Assembly (NCBI RefSeq): GCF_009792355.1 | Contig: NZ_CP047045.1 | Span: 2,072,501 to 2,136,500, forward strand | Length of the DNA: 64,000 bases | Direction: 5' to 3' | Source: Terricaulis silvestris | GTDB lineage: Bacteria > Pseudomonadota > Alphaproteobacteria > Caulobacterales > Aquidulcibacteraceae | Shown: positions 24,291-32,865 of the stretch, piece by piece | Layout of the letters: each line of letters opens with the position of its first letter | Numbering within the stretch: the first letter of the stretch is position 1 | Program-made: the position numbers and the translations under genes | The notes under the pieces: model-generated | What the model saw: only the letters and a program-made list of their open reading frames with translations | Databases searched by the model: none | What the model was told of the DNA's origin: nothing

Positions 24291-26522
24291 CTAGCCGCGC
24301 ACACGCTCGACTTCCTTCACCGCCTTCGACGTCCGCATGGCGGCGACGATGTTGGTGAGGTGGCGGGCGTCGGCGACTTCGACGTCGAAGACCATGTCGA
24401 AGAAATCGACGCTGCGCTTGGCGAGCCGGAGATTGAGGATGTCGCCCTCGTTCTCCGCGATGATGCCGCACAACTCCGCCAAGACGCCGCGTTTGTTCTC
24501 AACGGTGGCGATGATCCGCCCGACCGCGAGCGTCCGCGTCAGCGCGTTCGGCGTCCAGGCCAGATCGATCCACGCTGTGGCTTCGTCCTCGAGCTTGCCA
24601 AGTTCTTCGCAATCGATGGTGTGAATCATGATGCCCTTGCCCGGCAATTGCACGCCGAGAATCCGGTCACCCGGAATCGGCGAGCAGCATTCGGCGAAAT
24701 GCAGCGCCACGCCCGGCGTTAAATCGCTGCCGCGCACGTAGAGCTTGGCCTTCTCCAGCTCCATGGGTCGCCGCTTTTCGTCCTTCCGGACCTTGTCCTC
24801 AAGCCCCGGAAATGCCGCGACAGCAACCGCGCTGGCCTTGATCGCCCCTTCGCCGACGGCGGCGAACAGCTCGTCCTCGTCGTGCTTGCCAAGCCGCTCA
24901 GCGGCTTGCTTCAGCGCAGTATCCGCGAGTTCGTGGCCATAACGGTGCAGTGCGTGCGAGACCAACTCGCGCCCAAGCTTGCCGAACTCCTCGCGGCGGG
25001 CCGCACGTTCCAGCCGGCGTTGCGCCGATTTCGCGCGACCGGTCTTCGCCAGCGCTTCAAACCCCGGCAGCGGTGCGATCTTTTCCGACGTGATGACTTC
25101 AACGACGTCGCCGTTACGCAGCACTGTGCGCATCGGGCGCTCGGCACCGTTGATTTTCGCGCCGATGGCGCGGTCGCCGATGTCGGAGTGGACCGCGTAG
25201 GCGAAGTCGAGCGGCGAGGCGCCCTGTGGCAGCGGGATCAGCGCGCCTTTAGGCGTAAAGGTGAATACGTGGTCGGAATACATTTCGAGCTTGGCGTGCT
25301 CGAGGAATTCCTTGGCGTCGCCGCCATGCTCGGCGATTTCCAATAGCGAACGGGTTGCTTCGCGCGCGTCGAGCCCGGCGGAGGCCGCAAGCTCTTCGTC
25401 AAAGCCGTAGGCTTCGTTCTTGTAGCGCCAGTGCGCGGCGACGCCATTCTCGGCGATCTGATCCATCTCCTCGGTGCGGATCTGGATTTCGACGCGCACG
25501 TTGCCAGGACCGATCACCGTGGTGTGGATCGAGCGATAGCCGTTCGGCTTGGGGTTGGAGATGTAATCTTCCACCTGATCCGGCACGCAGCGCCAAGTCT
25601 GGTGGATAAGGCCAAGCGCGCGATAGCAATCATCCGGATTGTTGACGATGACGCGGAACGCATAGACATCCGCGAGATCGGAGAATTCGAGGTTCTTGCG
25701 CTGCAACTTGCGCCAGATCGAGTACGGGAGCTTCTCGCGGCCGAACACGCGCGCATCGATGCCGGCGAACTCGAACACCTCCATGATCGTCTGGATGATG
25801 ATCGCGACGTTCTGGCCTTTCTCAGCGCGCAGCTGCTCTAGGCGCACATTGATAGCGGCCTCGGCTTCGGCAAACGCTTCGTGGAACGAAAGGCTCTCCA
25901 ACTCCCGCGCCATCTTCTCCATGCCGATGCGGCGCGCCAGCGGCCCGTAGATTTCCAGCGTCTCCATCGCAATGCGGCGGCGCTTCTCGGGTTTGGGGAT
26001 GTGGCTGAGCGTGCGCATATTGTGCAGCCGGTCAGCGAGTTTCACGATCAGCACGCGCACATCGCGCGACATGGCGAGGATGAACTTCTGCAGGTTCTGC
26101 GCCTGCTTGTTTTCCTCGCTCTGAATTTCGAGCTGCGAGAGCTTGGTGACGCCTTCGACGAGATCCGCGATCTCACCGCCGAACAGCTTGGCGATGTCTT
26201 CCTTGGTGGCGTCCGTGTCTTCGACTGTATCGTGCAACAGCCCCGCCACGATGGTCGCAGCGTCCAACTTGTACTCAGTCAGAATGCCCGCGACCTGAAT
26301 CGGGTGCGCGAAGTACGGGTCACCGGAGTGCCGGAGCTGACTGCCGTGTTTCGCCGTCGCGTACACATAGGCGCGGTTGACCAAGCTCTCATCAAGCGAG
26401 GGATCGTACGCACGCATGCGCTCGACCAGCTGGAACTGGCGCAGATAACGCGGCGCATCGCCCGCGCCAGCCTTTGCTTGACCAGCCGGGGCTTGGGCGG
26501 CGACTCCGTCACCGCCTGACAT
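24291..26522 (-). CDS. rel: Bifunctional (p)ppGpp synthetase/hydrolase RelA/SpoT
   Basis: Makes and breaks the alarmone (p)ppGpp. The 743-residue protein has, in order, the HD hydrolase domain (HPIQVAGILTEYKLDAATIV, then LLHDTVEDTD at about 71-105), the synthetase domain (RKNLEFSDLADVYAFRVIV and EIQIRTEEMDQIAENGVAAH, about 250-370), a TGS domain (FTPKGALIPLPQGASPLDFA) and a C-terminal ACT domain (about 665-743). The HD motif being intact indicates both activities, the single-enzyme arrangement of alphaproteobacteria. It starts 4 bases after rpoZ. Its last codons are duplicated at 23497-23553. Confidence 0.95.
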   Translation of the reverse strand: MSGGDGVAAQAPAGQAKAGAGDAPRYLRQFQLVERMRAYDPSLDESLVNRAYVYATAKHGSQLRHSGDPYFAHPIQVAGILTEYKLDAATIVAGLLHDTVEDTDATKEDIAKLFGGEIADLVEGVTKLSQLEIQSEENKQAQNLQKFILAMSRDVRVLIVKLADRLHNMRTLSHIPKPEKRRRIAMETLEIYGPLARRIGMEKMARELESLSFHEAFAEAEAAINVRLEQLRAEKGQNVAIIIQTIMEVFEFAGIDARVFGREKLPYSIWRKLQRKNLEFSDLADVYAFRVIVNNPDDCYRALGLIHQTWRCVPDQVEDYISNPKPNGYRSIHTTVIGPGNVRVEIQIRTEEMDQIAENGVAAHWRYKNEAYGFDEELAASAGLDAREATRSLLEIAEHGGDAKEFLEHAKLEMYSDHVFTFTPKGALIPLPQGASPLDFAYAVHSDIGDRAIGAKINGAERPMRTVLRNGDVVEVITSEKIAPLPGFEALAKTGRAKSAQRRLERAARREEFGKLGRELVSHALHRYGHELADTALKQAAERLGKHDEDELFAAVGEGAIKASAVAVAAFPGLEDKVRKDEKRRPMELEKAKLYVRGSDLTPGVALHFAECCSPIPGDRILGVQLPGKGIMIHTIDCEELGKLEDEATAWIDLAWTPNALTRTLAVGRIIATVENKRGVLAELCGIIAENEGDILNLRLAKRSVDFFDMVFDVEVADARHLTNIVAAMRTSKAVKEVERVRG

Positions 26523-26526
26523 GGGC

Positions 26527-26877
26527 CTAGTACCGCTCGTCGCGCTGCGCTTCGGCTTCCTGCTGGAGCGCGCGGAGGACGTCTTCTTCGCTGGTCTCGA
26601 CTGGCGCTGCGATGGCCAGACGATCCTGCTCTTCCTCGGCCGCGGCCGCCGGTTGCACGTCCTGGTAGAGCATCACGTAGCTGTCCCGGAGCTCTTCCGG
26701 GGTAATGGCGCCGTCGCCGATTTCGCGGAGCGAGACGACCGGGTCTTTATCGCGGTCGCGGTCGACCAGGGGCTCGGCGCCGGAGGAAATGTTGCGCGCG
26801 CGGTGCGCGGCCAGGAGCACCAGCGAGAACCGGTTTGGGATTTTTTCTACGCAATCTTCGACGGTTACGCGGGCCAA
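26527..26877 (-). CDS. rpoZ: RNA polymerase omega subunit
   Basis: Smallest RNA polymerase subunit, which stabilises beta' and mediates ppGpp effects. The 116-residue protein begins [28 protein letters not shown] (two runs of the family signature) and has a glutamate/alanine-rich C-terminal extension. Start is TTG at 26877 with GAAGGAAG upstream at a good distance; no ATG fits the conserved N-terminus. It is followed after 4 bases by rel, the normal rpoZ-rel arrangement. Confidence 0.94.
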   Translation of the reverse strand: MARVTVEDCVEKIPNRFSLVLLAAHRARNISSGAEPLVDRDRDKDPVVSLREIGDGAITPEELRDSYVMLYQDVQPAAAAEEEQDRLAIAAPVETSEEDVLRALQQEAEAQRDERY

Positions 26878-26967
26878 GGCGTGCTTCCTTCAGGTCAAAT
26901 CGGAGCGGAATGGACGCACAACCTAGTGGGTCTCGCGGTATTTCGCAATGCGGCAGGGACGCTGGCC

Positions 26968-27492
26968 CTACCCGGCCTCCACGGCCAGATCGCTAAGCCG
27001 CCGGTAACGGTGTCCCGGCGGCAGCAAGTCGAGCATCTCCGAGGGCGACAAGCCCGTCTCCGGGTGCCGCCAATCGGGCGCCACCTCGTCCATTGGGGCC
27101 AGCACAAAGGCGCGCTCGTGCATGCGCGGATGCGGCAGTGTGATCGCACCGAAGGTTCCGGCGAACCCTTCCACCGCGATGATGTCGAGATCCAGCGTCC
27201 GCGCCGCATTCGGTTCGCGCCGTTCGCGGCCAAAGTTGAGTTCAATGTCGCGCAGCGCCGCGTACAGCGCTTGCGGCGATAAGCCTGCTGGGTCCAGCGC
27301 CGCCACCGCGTTGTAATAGTCGGGCTGATTGCTCAGCGGCCAGGCCGCGCTCTCCCATACTCCAGAGAGCGCAAACGGGGTGAAACCCGCAAGCTCGATC
27401 GCCGACACAGCACGCGCCAACACGCGCGGCGCCGGCACGCCCTCAAATGGCATGTTGGAGCCCAGTGCGATGTAGGCGATTGGTTTGGTCAT
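26968..27492 (-). CDS. folK: 2-amino-4-hydroxy-6-hydroxymethyldihydropteridine pyrophosphokinase
   Basis: Transfers pyrophosphate from ATP to the pterin in folate synthesis. The 174-residue protein begins IAYIALGSNMPFEG and carries the two signature stretches NFGRERREPNAARTLDLDII and LPHPRMHERAFVLAPM. ATG at 27492 is taken rather than a GTG three codons upstream. It lies 90 bases before rpoZ on the same strand; that gap would hold the rpoZ promoter. Confidence 0.95.
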   Translation of the reverse strand: MTKPIAYIALGSNMPFEGVPAPRVLARAVSAIELAGFTPFALSGVWESAAWPLSNQPDYYNAVAALDPAGLSPQALYAALRDIELNFGRERREPNAARTLDLDIIAVEGFAGTFGAITLPHPRMHERAFVLAPMDEVAPDWRHPETGLSPSEMLDLLPPGHRYRRLSDLAVEAG

Positions 27493-27539
27493 GCTGCGCA
27501 CTCATAGCACGGCGCGAGGATTGAAAAGGAAATGCAGCG

Positions 27540-28184
27540 GTGAGCACCGTTCCACCAGAGGCGCCGCGGGACTGCCCGCTGTGCCCACGCTTGGTGGCGT
27601 ACCGCGAAGAAAATGCGCGTAAAGAGCCAACCTGGTTCAACGGCGCGGCGCCCTCGTTTGGCGATCCGAATGCGAAACTGCTTGTCGTCGGCCTCGCGCC
27701 GGGACGCATGGGCGCCAATCGCACCGGACGCCCCTTCACCGGCGATTACGCGGGCGACTTGCTCTACGGCACGCTGAAGAAGCTGGGCCTCGCAGAAGGG
27801 GAGTATCGCGCCGATCCCAATGACGGCTTCACGCTGAAGAACACGATGATCACCAACGCCGTCCGCTGCGCGCCGCCGGAAAACAAGCCAACGCCGGCGG
27901 AAATCGCGACGTGCCGGCCGTTTCTCTCGTCGCGGATCGAAGCGCTGCCAAAATTGAAAGTGCTCTTCGCTCTCGGCTCCATCGCCCACGAAAGCGTGCT
28001 GCGCGCGCACGGTCTAAAGCCCACCTACGCCAAATTCGCGCACCAATGCGAAGCTGAGCTCCCCGGCGGCCGCTGGCTCGTCTCCAGCTACCACTGCTCG
28101 CGCTACAACACGCAGACGCGACGGCTGACGACGGAGATGTTCGAAGCAGCGATGGCGCGCGCCAAAGAATTAGCGCTGGCCTAA
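27540..28184 (+). CDS. Uracil-DNA glycosylase, family 5 (UDGb)
   Basis: Removes uracil and other deaminated bases from DNA. The 214-residue protein has the family-5 hallmark GLAPGRMGANRTGRPFTGDY, in which family 5 lacks the catalytic Asp/Asn of family 1, and the second motif SSYHCSRYNTQTRRLT. Cysteines in CPLCPRL (12, 15), NAVRCAPPENKPTP and ATCRPFL fit the four iron-sulfur ligands. GTG at 27540 has AAGGAA upstream. It diverges from folK and its stop codon is embedded in the first palindromic repeat element. Confidence 0.92.
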   Translation: MSTVPPEAPRDCPLCPRLVAYREENARKEPTWFNGAAPSFGDPNAKLLVVGLAPGRMGANRTGRPFTGDYAGDLLYGTLKKLGLAEGEYRADPNDGFTLKNTMITNAVRCAPPENKPTPAEIATCRPFLSSRIEALPKLKVLFALGSIAHESVLRAHGLKPTYAKFAHQCEAELPGGRWLVSSYHCSRYNTQTRRLTTEMFEAAMARAKELALA

Positions 28185-28282
28185 TATGGACCGCCGGCGC
28201 CCCGCCGGCACGCGCGCGAACGATCAAGCGCCGGCGTTCGCGGGATAGAAAAGAGCCGGCGAGGGCGCCGGCGGTCCATATT
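28183..28282. repeat. Palindromic intergenic element, copy 1 (GGACCGCCGGCG family)
   Basis: The outer arms 28183-28202 and 28263-28282 are perfect 20-base reverse complements that begin AATATGGACCGCCGGCGCCC. Pairing continues inward with GCCGGC blocks (28204-28209 with 28256-28261) and an inner stem CGCGAACG (28215-28222) with CGTTCGCG (28235-28242). It fills the gap between the convergent uracil-DNA glycosylase and smpB genes. Copies 2 and 3 are at 31842 and 38111. Confidence 0.9.
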
Positions 28283-28297
28283 GCTTGTGGCGTTGGC

Positions 28298-28771
28298 TTA
28301 GCCCTTGTCCCGCAGCAAACGCCCCTGCTGGCGCTTCCATTCGCGATCCTTCGTAGCAGCGCGTTTGTCGTGGGACTTCTTGCCGGTCGCCAACGCGATC
28401 TGGACCTTCGCGATACCGCGATCGTTGAAATAGAGCTTCAGCGGCGCAAGCGTGCGGCCCTCGCGATCCACGGCGCTAACCAGCTTCTTCAGCTCGCGCC
28501 CGCGCACCAGCAGCTTCCGCTTCCGGCGCGGCTCGTGATTAAACTGCCCGGCCGGCGGATACACCGGAATGGTCGCGTTGATCAGCCAAAGCTCGCCTTT
28601 CTCTGTGCTGGCGTAGCTCTCAGCAATGTTGGCGCGTCCGCTGCGCAGCGACTTCACCTCGGTGCCGACAAGTTGGATGCCGGCTTCCAGCGTGTCCTCG
28701 ATCGCGTAATCGAACCGCGCGCGGCGGTTCTCGGCGATCAGCTTGCGGTTTGGATCTGCTTTCTTGGCCAT
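28298..28771 (-). CDS. smpB: SsrA-binding protein
   Basis: Binds tmRNA and brings it to stalled ribosomes for trans-translation. The 157-residue protein has the beta-barrel core ([34 protein letters not shown]) and the basic C-terminal tail [20 protein letters not shown] that folds in the decoding centre. It follows dapA by 4 bases on the same strand. I do not see the tmRNA gene (ssrA) in the window. Confidence 0.96.
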   Translation of the reverse strand: MAKKADPNRKLIAENRRARFDYAIEDTLEAGIQLVGTEVKSLRSGRANIAESYASTEKGELWLINATIPVYPPAGQFNHEPRRKRKLLVRGRELKKLVSAVDREGRTLAPLKLYFNDRGIAKVQIALATGKKSHDKRAATKDREWKRQQGRLLRDKG

Positions 28772-28775
28772 CGGC

Positions 28776-29675
28776 TTAGAGCAACCCAGCCTGCGTCATC
28801 ACCGCTTTGATCTTCGCCTTCGCCGCATCACTGCACGGAATGATCGGCAGCCGCACGTCTTCCGTGCAATGCCCCAACAGCGAACACGCATACTTTGCCG
28901 GCGCCGGCGACGGTTCGAGAAACAGCACCTTGTGTAGTTCGGCCAAGCGCTCCTCGATCTGACGCGCTGCATCGAACGCGCCCTGCAGCGAAGCGTCCTG
29001 CAGCTGCGCGCAAAGTTTCGGCGCCACGTTTGCTGTAACGGAGATGCAGCCCCGTCCGCCCGACGCATTGAAGCCCACCGCGTTCGGATCGTCGCCAGAC
29101 AATTGGATGAACGCGTCTCCGCAGAGCGTGCGATGGCGCGACACGCGCCCCACATCGCTGCTCGCGTCCTTATCGCCGATCACATTGGCGAGCTTCGAAA
29201 GCCGCCCCATCGTCTCGACGCTGATGTCCACCACCGTGCGGCCTGGCACGTTGTAGACGACAATCGGAATATCGACCGCGTCGTTGATCGCTTTGAAGTG
29301 CGCGCAAATGCCCTCTTGGCTCGGCTTGTTGTAGTACGGCGCCACCACCAGCACCGCGTCGGCGCCCACGGCCTTGCAGCCCTTCGCCAACTCAATCGCA
29401 TGCGCCGTGTTGTTCGAGCCCGCACCCGCAACGACCGGCACGCGCCCTGCCGCTGCCTCAACGCAAAGTTCCACAACCCGAACATGTTCCGCGACGCTCA
29501 GGGTCACCGATTCGCCCGTCGTCCCGCACGGCACAAGCCCGTGTGAACCTTCGGCAATTTGGTGTTCTACAAACAGCTGGAACGCCCGTTCATCTACGAT
29601 TCCGTCACGGAATGGCGTAATAAGAGCCGGTATCGACCCGTGAATCGTGGCGGCGCGCTGGGTGTGGGGTGGCAT
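28776..29675 (-). CDS. dapA: 4-hydroxy-tetrahydrodipicolinate synthase
   Basis: Condenses pyruvate with aspartate semialdehyde in the lysine and diaminopimelate pathway. The 299-residue TIM-barrel protein has [10 protein letters not shown] at 51-60, the catalytic tyrosine Tyr141 in YNVPGR and the Schiff-base lysine Lys169 in [11 protein letters not shown] at 29675 gives the standard length; the open frame continues 62 codons upstream with no family similarity. It forms a pair with smpB and diverges from slt. dapF at 52.7-53.5 kb belongs to the same pathway. Confidence 0.95.
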   Translation of the reverse strand: MPPHTQRAATIHGSIPALITPFRDGIVDERAFQLFVEHQIAEGSHGLVPCGTTGESVTLSVAEHVRVVELCVEAAAGRVPVVAGAGSNNTAHAIELAKGCKAVGADAVLVVAPYYNKPSQEGICAHFKAINDAVDIPIVVYNVPGRTVVDISVETMGRLSKLANVIGDKDASSDVGRVSRHRTLCGDAFIQLSGDDPNAVGFNASGGRGCISVTANVAPKLCAQLQDASLQGAFDAARQIEERLAELHKVLFLEPSPAPAKYACSLLGHCTEDVRLPIIPCSDAAKAKIKAVMTQAGLL

Positions 29676-29772
29676 TGGCGCGATTCCTGCCACACTGTCG
29701 GGCGAGGTTAAATAGCGGCTCGTAGCCAGAAGGCTCACGGGCCGAAGCTGTTTCGGTTCGAGGCGGGGAAGA

Positions 29773-31830
29773 ATGGACACTCCCAGAATGGTTCGCATCG
29801 CGGCAATCGCGGCCGTTTCGAGCGCGCTTTTGGTCGCCTCGAGCGCAGGCCAGTCAGGCACGGCGCCCGGCCCGGCGACGGCCGAAGCCGCCGTTTACAC
29901 GCCGCCTCCACCGCTGCCGGTGCAGGCCGAGCGGATGCGGCTGCGCGATGGTTTGGCTGCCGCTGAACGTGAAGACTGGGGCGGCTTGGCCGCGCTACGC
30001 GACAGCGCAACTGATCCGCTAGTGCGGCGCATGCTGCAATGGCGCTGGGCGGCTTCGACCGAAGCGCCGCTCTATTTCTCCGATATTTCCCAGGCGCTCG
30101 ACGAACTGCAAGGCTGGCCTGGCCGCACCACCATGCGCACGCGCGCCGAGCAAGCGATCTTTGACTCCAGCCTGCGCCCGGCGGAGCGCATCGCGTTCCT
30201 GCGCCAAGACGGCGGACCCATTACGGGCGACGGCCGCATCGCGCTCGCGGTAGCGCTGAAAGAAGCCGGCCAACGCGGCGAGGCCAACGACATTGCCCGT
30301 AACGCTTTCCGCGACAGCGGTCTAACCGCGCGCGCCGTTCAAGTCGCCGAACAAGAGTTCGACTTCAGCAGCGAAGACTACGCCGCCCGTGTCGATGGCC
30401 TGCTCTGGCGCGACCAACGCAGCGAAGCCCGCGGCCTGTTCGGCCATCTCTCATCGGCCGATCGCGCCCTCGCCAACGCCCGCATCGCGGTGCAGTCGCG
30501 TCAACGCCGTGGCTTGCAAGCCGCGATCGACGCCGTGCCGTCCTCGCGCCAAGACGATCCCGGCCTGCTCTACGATCGCGCCCAGTACCGCCGCCGCACC
30601 GACCAACCCGTGGACGCCATGCAAATGGCCGCGCGGATCGATGCGCGCCAAGCGCCGATCGCGGCGCGCTCCGACATTTTCCAGGAGCGCCGCCTCTACG
30701 TCCCGCGCGCGTTGCGCGCCGGCAACTACCGGCTCGCGTACGACCTGGTCTCCAATCACGGCCTCACGTCGGGCGAATCTTTCGCCGACGCCGAATGGAT
30801 GAGCGGCTGGCTGATGCTGCGCTTCCTCGATCAGCCGCAGCGCGCCGCCGAACACTTCGCGCATCTCTCGGAAAACGTCTCCGCGCCCGTCAGCCGTTCG
30901 CGCGCGCTCTATTGGCGCGCCGAAGCCGCCCGAGCCATGGGCCAGGCCGGCGACGCCGAGCGCCTCTTCAACGAAGCGGCTCAGTACAGCTTCACTTATT
31001 ACGGTCAGCTCGCCGCCACTCGGGGCAACCGCACGGCGACGCTGTCGCTGCCACAAACCGCCGCCGTCAGCGACGCCGCGCGCAACCGCTTCGAGAACCG
31101 CGAACTGGTCCGCGCGCTGCGGCTCATGGCCGAAGTCGGCGCCCAGAGCGATTTCGAGTCGATTGCGTTCTATCTCGATGACACGCTCGACGATCCGCAA
31201 GAGGTCGAACTCCTGTCCAATCTCGGCCGCGAGCAATCCTATAACCGCACGGCGTTGCGCAACGCCAAGGCCGGTCTTTTCCGCAATGTGATCGCCGTCA
31301 ACGCCGCCTATCCGCTGATCGATCTCCCGGAGACGGTGCGCAGCGGCAACCGCATCGAGCCGGCGCTGGTGCTGTCAATCATCCGCCAAGAAAGCGAGTT
31401 CGACCCAAGCGTGGTCTCGCACGCCAACGCCCACGGCCTGATGCAGCTCATTCCCGGCACGGCGCAGATGCAGGCGCGCCGCGAAGGCTTGAGCTATCAG
31501 CGCGCCTCGCTCACGGGCGATCCGCAATACAACATGACACTTGGCTCCGCGCACCTTGCCGATTTGGTCAACGATTTCGGTGGCTCCTACGTGCTGGCGA
31601 TCGCTTCCTACAACGCCGGCTCCCACCGCGCCCGCGAGTGGATCGCCGATTGGGGCGATCCACGTTCAAGTTCGGTTGACGTGGTGGATTGGATCGAACT
31701 GATCCCGTTCGCGGAGACGCGCAATTACGTGCAACGCGTCACCGAGAACCTGCAAGTGTATCGCTATCGCTTGGCCGGCGAACCAACGCAGATTCAGCTC
31801 GAACGCGACCTGCGCCGCGGCAGCTACTAA
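29773..31830 (+). CDS. slt: Soluble lytic murein transglycosylase
   Basis: Periplasmic enzyme that cleaves peptidoglycan strands to 1,6-anhydromuropeptides. The 685-residue protein has a signal sequence ([20 protein letters not shown]), a long helical superhelix domain (about 60-500), and a C-terminal Slt-type catalytic domain with Glu540 in [11 protein letters not shown], followed by [16 protein letters not shown] and [16 protein letters not shown] at 29773 has GGGGAAGA upstream; an internal ATG at 29788 is also possible. It is divergent from dapA and followed by palindromic element copy 2. Confidence 0.95.
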   Translation: MDTPRMVRIAAIAAVSSALLVASSAGQSGTAPGPATAEAAVYTPPPPLPVQAERMRLRDGLAAAEREDWGGLAALRDSATDPLVRRMLQWRWAASTEAPLYFSDISQALDELQGWPGRTTMRTRAEQAIFDSSLRPAERIAFLRQDGGPITGDGRIALAVALKEAGQRGEANDIARNAFRDSGLTARAVQVAEQEFDFSSEDYAARVDGLLWRDQRSEARGLFGHLSSADRALANARIAVQSRQRRGLQAAIDAVPSSRQDDPGLLYDRAQYRRRTDQPVDAMQMAARIDARQAPIAARSDIFQERRLYVPRALRAGNYRLAYDLVSNHGLTSGESFADAEWMSGWLMLRFLDQPQRAAEHFAHLSENVSAPVSRSRALYWRAEAARAMGQAGDAERLFNEAAQYSFTYYGQLAATRGNRTATLSLPQTAAVSDAARNRFENRELVRALRLMAEVGAQSDFESIAFYLDDTLDDPQEVELLSNLGREQSYNRTALRNAKAGLFRNVIAVNAAYPLIDLPETVRSGNRIEPALVLSIIRQESEFDPSVVSHANAHGLMQLIPGTAQMQARREGLSYQRASLTGDPQYNMTLGSAHLADLVNDFGGSYVLAIASYNAGSHRAREWIADWGDPRSSSVDVVDWIELIPFAETRNYVQRVTENLQVYRYRLAGEPTQIQLERDLRRGSY

Positions 31831-31841
31831 GCCGCCCTCGT

Positions 31842-31911
31842 GGACCGCCGGCGTCTCGCCGGCGGTTTGCTTCAATCGCGACGACCTTGAGTTTGGAGAC
31901 GCCGGCGGTCC
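31842..31911. repeat. Palindromic intergenic element, copy 2 (GGACCGCCGGCG family)
   Basis: Outer arms 31842-31857 and 31896-31911 are perfect 16-base reverse complements, beginning GGACCGCCGGCGTCTC. The left side also folds on itself as a 9-bp stem CCGCCGGCG-TCT-CGCCGGCGG (31845-31865). It lies between the convergent slt and ammonia-lyase genes and ends 6 bases before the latter's stop codon. Confidence 0.9.
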
Positions 31912-31917
31912 GAGAGA

Positions 31918-32865
31918 CTAAACCGCCAGCGCCCGGACGAAGGTTTCCGCATCCACGTTGCCGCCGCTGGCGATGATCGCCACCGTTTGGCCGCGTACAT
32001 CGACGCCGCCTTCCAACAGCGCCGCGAGCGAGGCCGCACCCGACGGTTCCAGCACGAGCTTCAAGTGCCGAAACGCGAACTTCATCGCGCGCAGCACGGC
32101 TTCATCCGACACTGGCACCACGCGTTCGAACCGCGCGCGGGCGATCGGGTAAGTGAGCTCCCCCATCTGCTCCGTCAGCAGCCCGTCGCAGATCGAGCGA
32201 ATGCCCGGCGCGTTGCGCTGGATCGAGCCGGTCTCCAGCGTGCGTTGGATATCGTTGTGCTCGGCAGGCTCCACCGCAAAGATGCGCGCCTTCGGCAGCG
32301 CAAGCGCCGTACCGGTCGACAACCCGCCGCCGCTCGCCGGCACAAATACGATGTCGGGGCTGATCTCTTCACCGATCTCCAAACCCGCCGTGCCTTGGCC
32401 GGCAATTACGAACGGATCGTCGAACGGCTTGATCATGGCCAAGCCGCGATCGCCGGAAAGCTTCGCGCCAATCTCTTCACGGCTTTCTTTCACACGATCG
32501 TAAGTCACCACCTCGGCGCCGAGTGATCGCGTGGTGTCGAGCTTAATCTTCGGCGCATCGATCGGCATTACGATGACAGCGCCGACGCCAAACCGTTTCG
32601 CCGCCGTCGATACCGCGATGGCGTGATTGCCGGACGAGAACGCGATCACGCCTCGCGCGCGCACCTCCGGCGCAAGCGCGGCGATCGCGTTGGTCGCGCC
32701 CCGCATCTTGAAGGCGCCGCCGCGCTGCAGGTTCTCGGCTTTCACGAACACCTTCGCGCCAGTCTGCGCATCAAGCGCGTCGTTGCGGATCAGCGGCGTG
32801 CGCACGGCGATGCCTTTGATCCTTTCGGCGGCTGCCTTCACGTCACCAATGGTCGGGAGCATCAA
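31918..32865 (-). CDS. Threonine/serine ammonia-lyase family PLP enzyme
   Basis: Fold-type II PLP enzyme of 315 residues, related to catabolic threonine dehydratase and serine racemase. The PLP lysine is Lys53 in GGAFKMRGA; phosphate binding is by SSGNHAIAV near 90 and the glycine loop SGGGLSTG near 180; ASGGNVD near the C-terminus contacts the ring nitrogen. There is no ACT regulatory domain, so it is not the allosteric biosynthetic IlvA. Whether it deaminates threonine or serine, or racemises serine, is not clear. ATGA overlap with hrpB upstream. Confidence 0.87.
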   Translation of the reverse strand: MMLPTIGDVKAAAERIKGIAVRTPLIRNDALDAQTGAKVFVKAENLQRGGAFKMRGATNAIAALAPEVRARGVIAFSSGNHAIAVSTAAKRFGVGAVIVMPIDAPKIKLDTTRSLGAEVVTYDRVKESREEIGAKLSGDRGLAMIKPFDDPFVIAGQGTAGLEIGEEISPDIVFVPASGGGLSTGTALALPKARIFAVEPAEHNDIQRTLETGSIQRNAPGIRSICDGLLTEQMGELTYPIARARFERVVPVSDEAVLRAMKFAFRHLKLVLEPSGAASLAALLEGGVDVRGQTVAIIASGGNVDAETFVRALAV

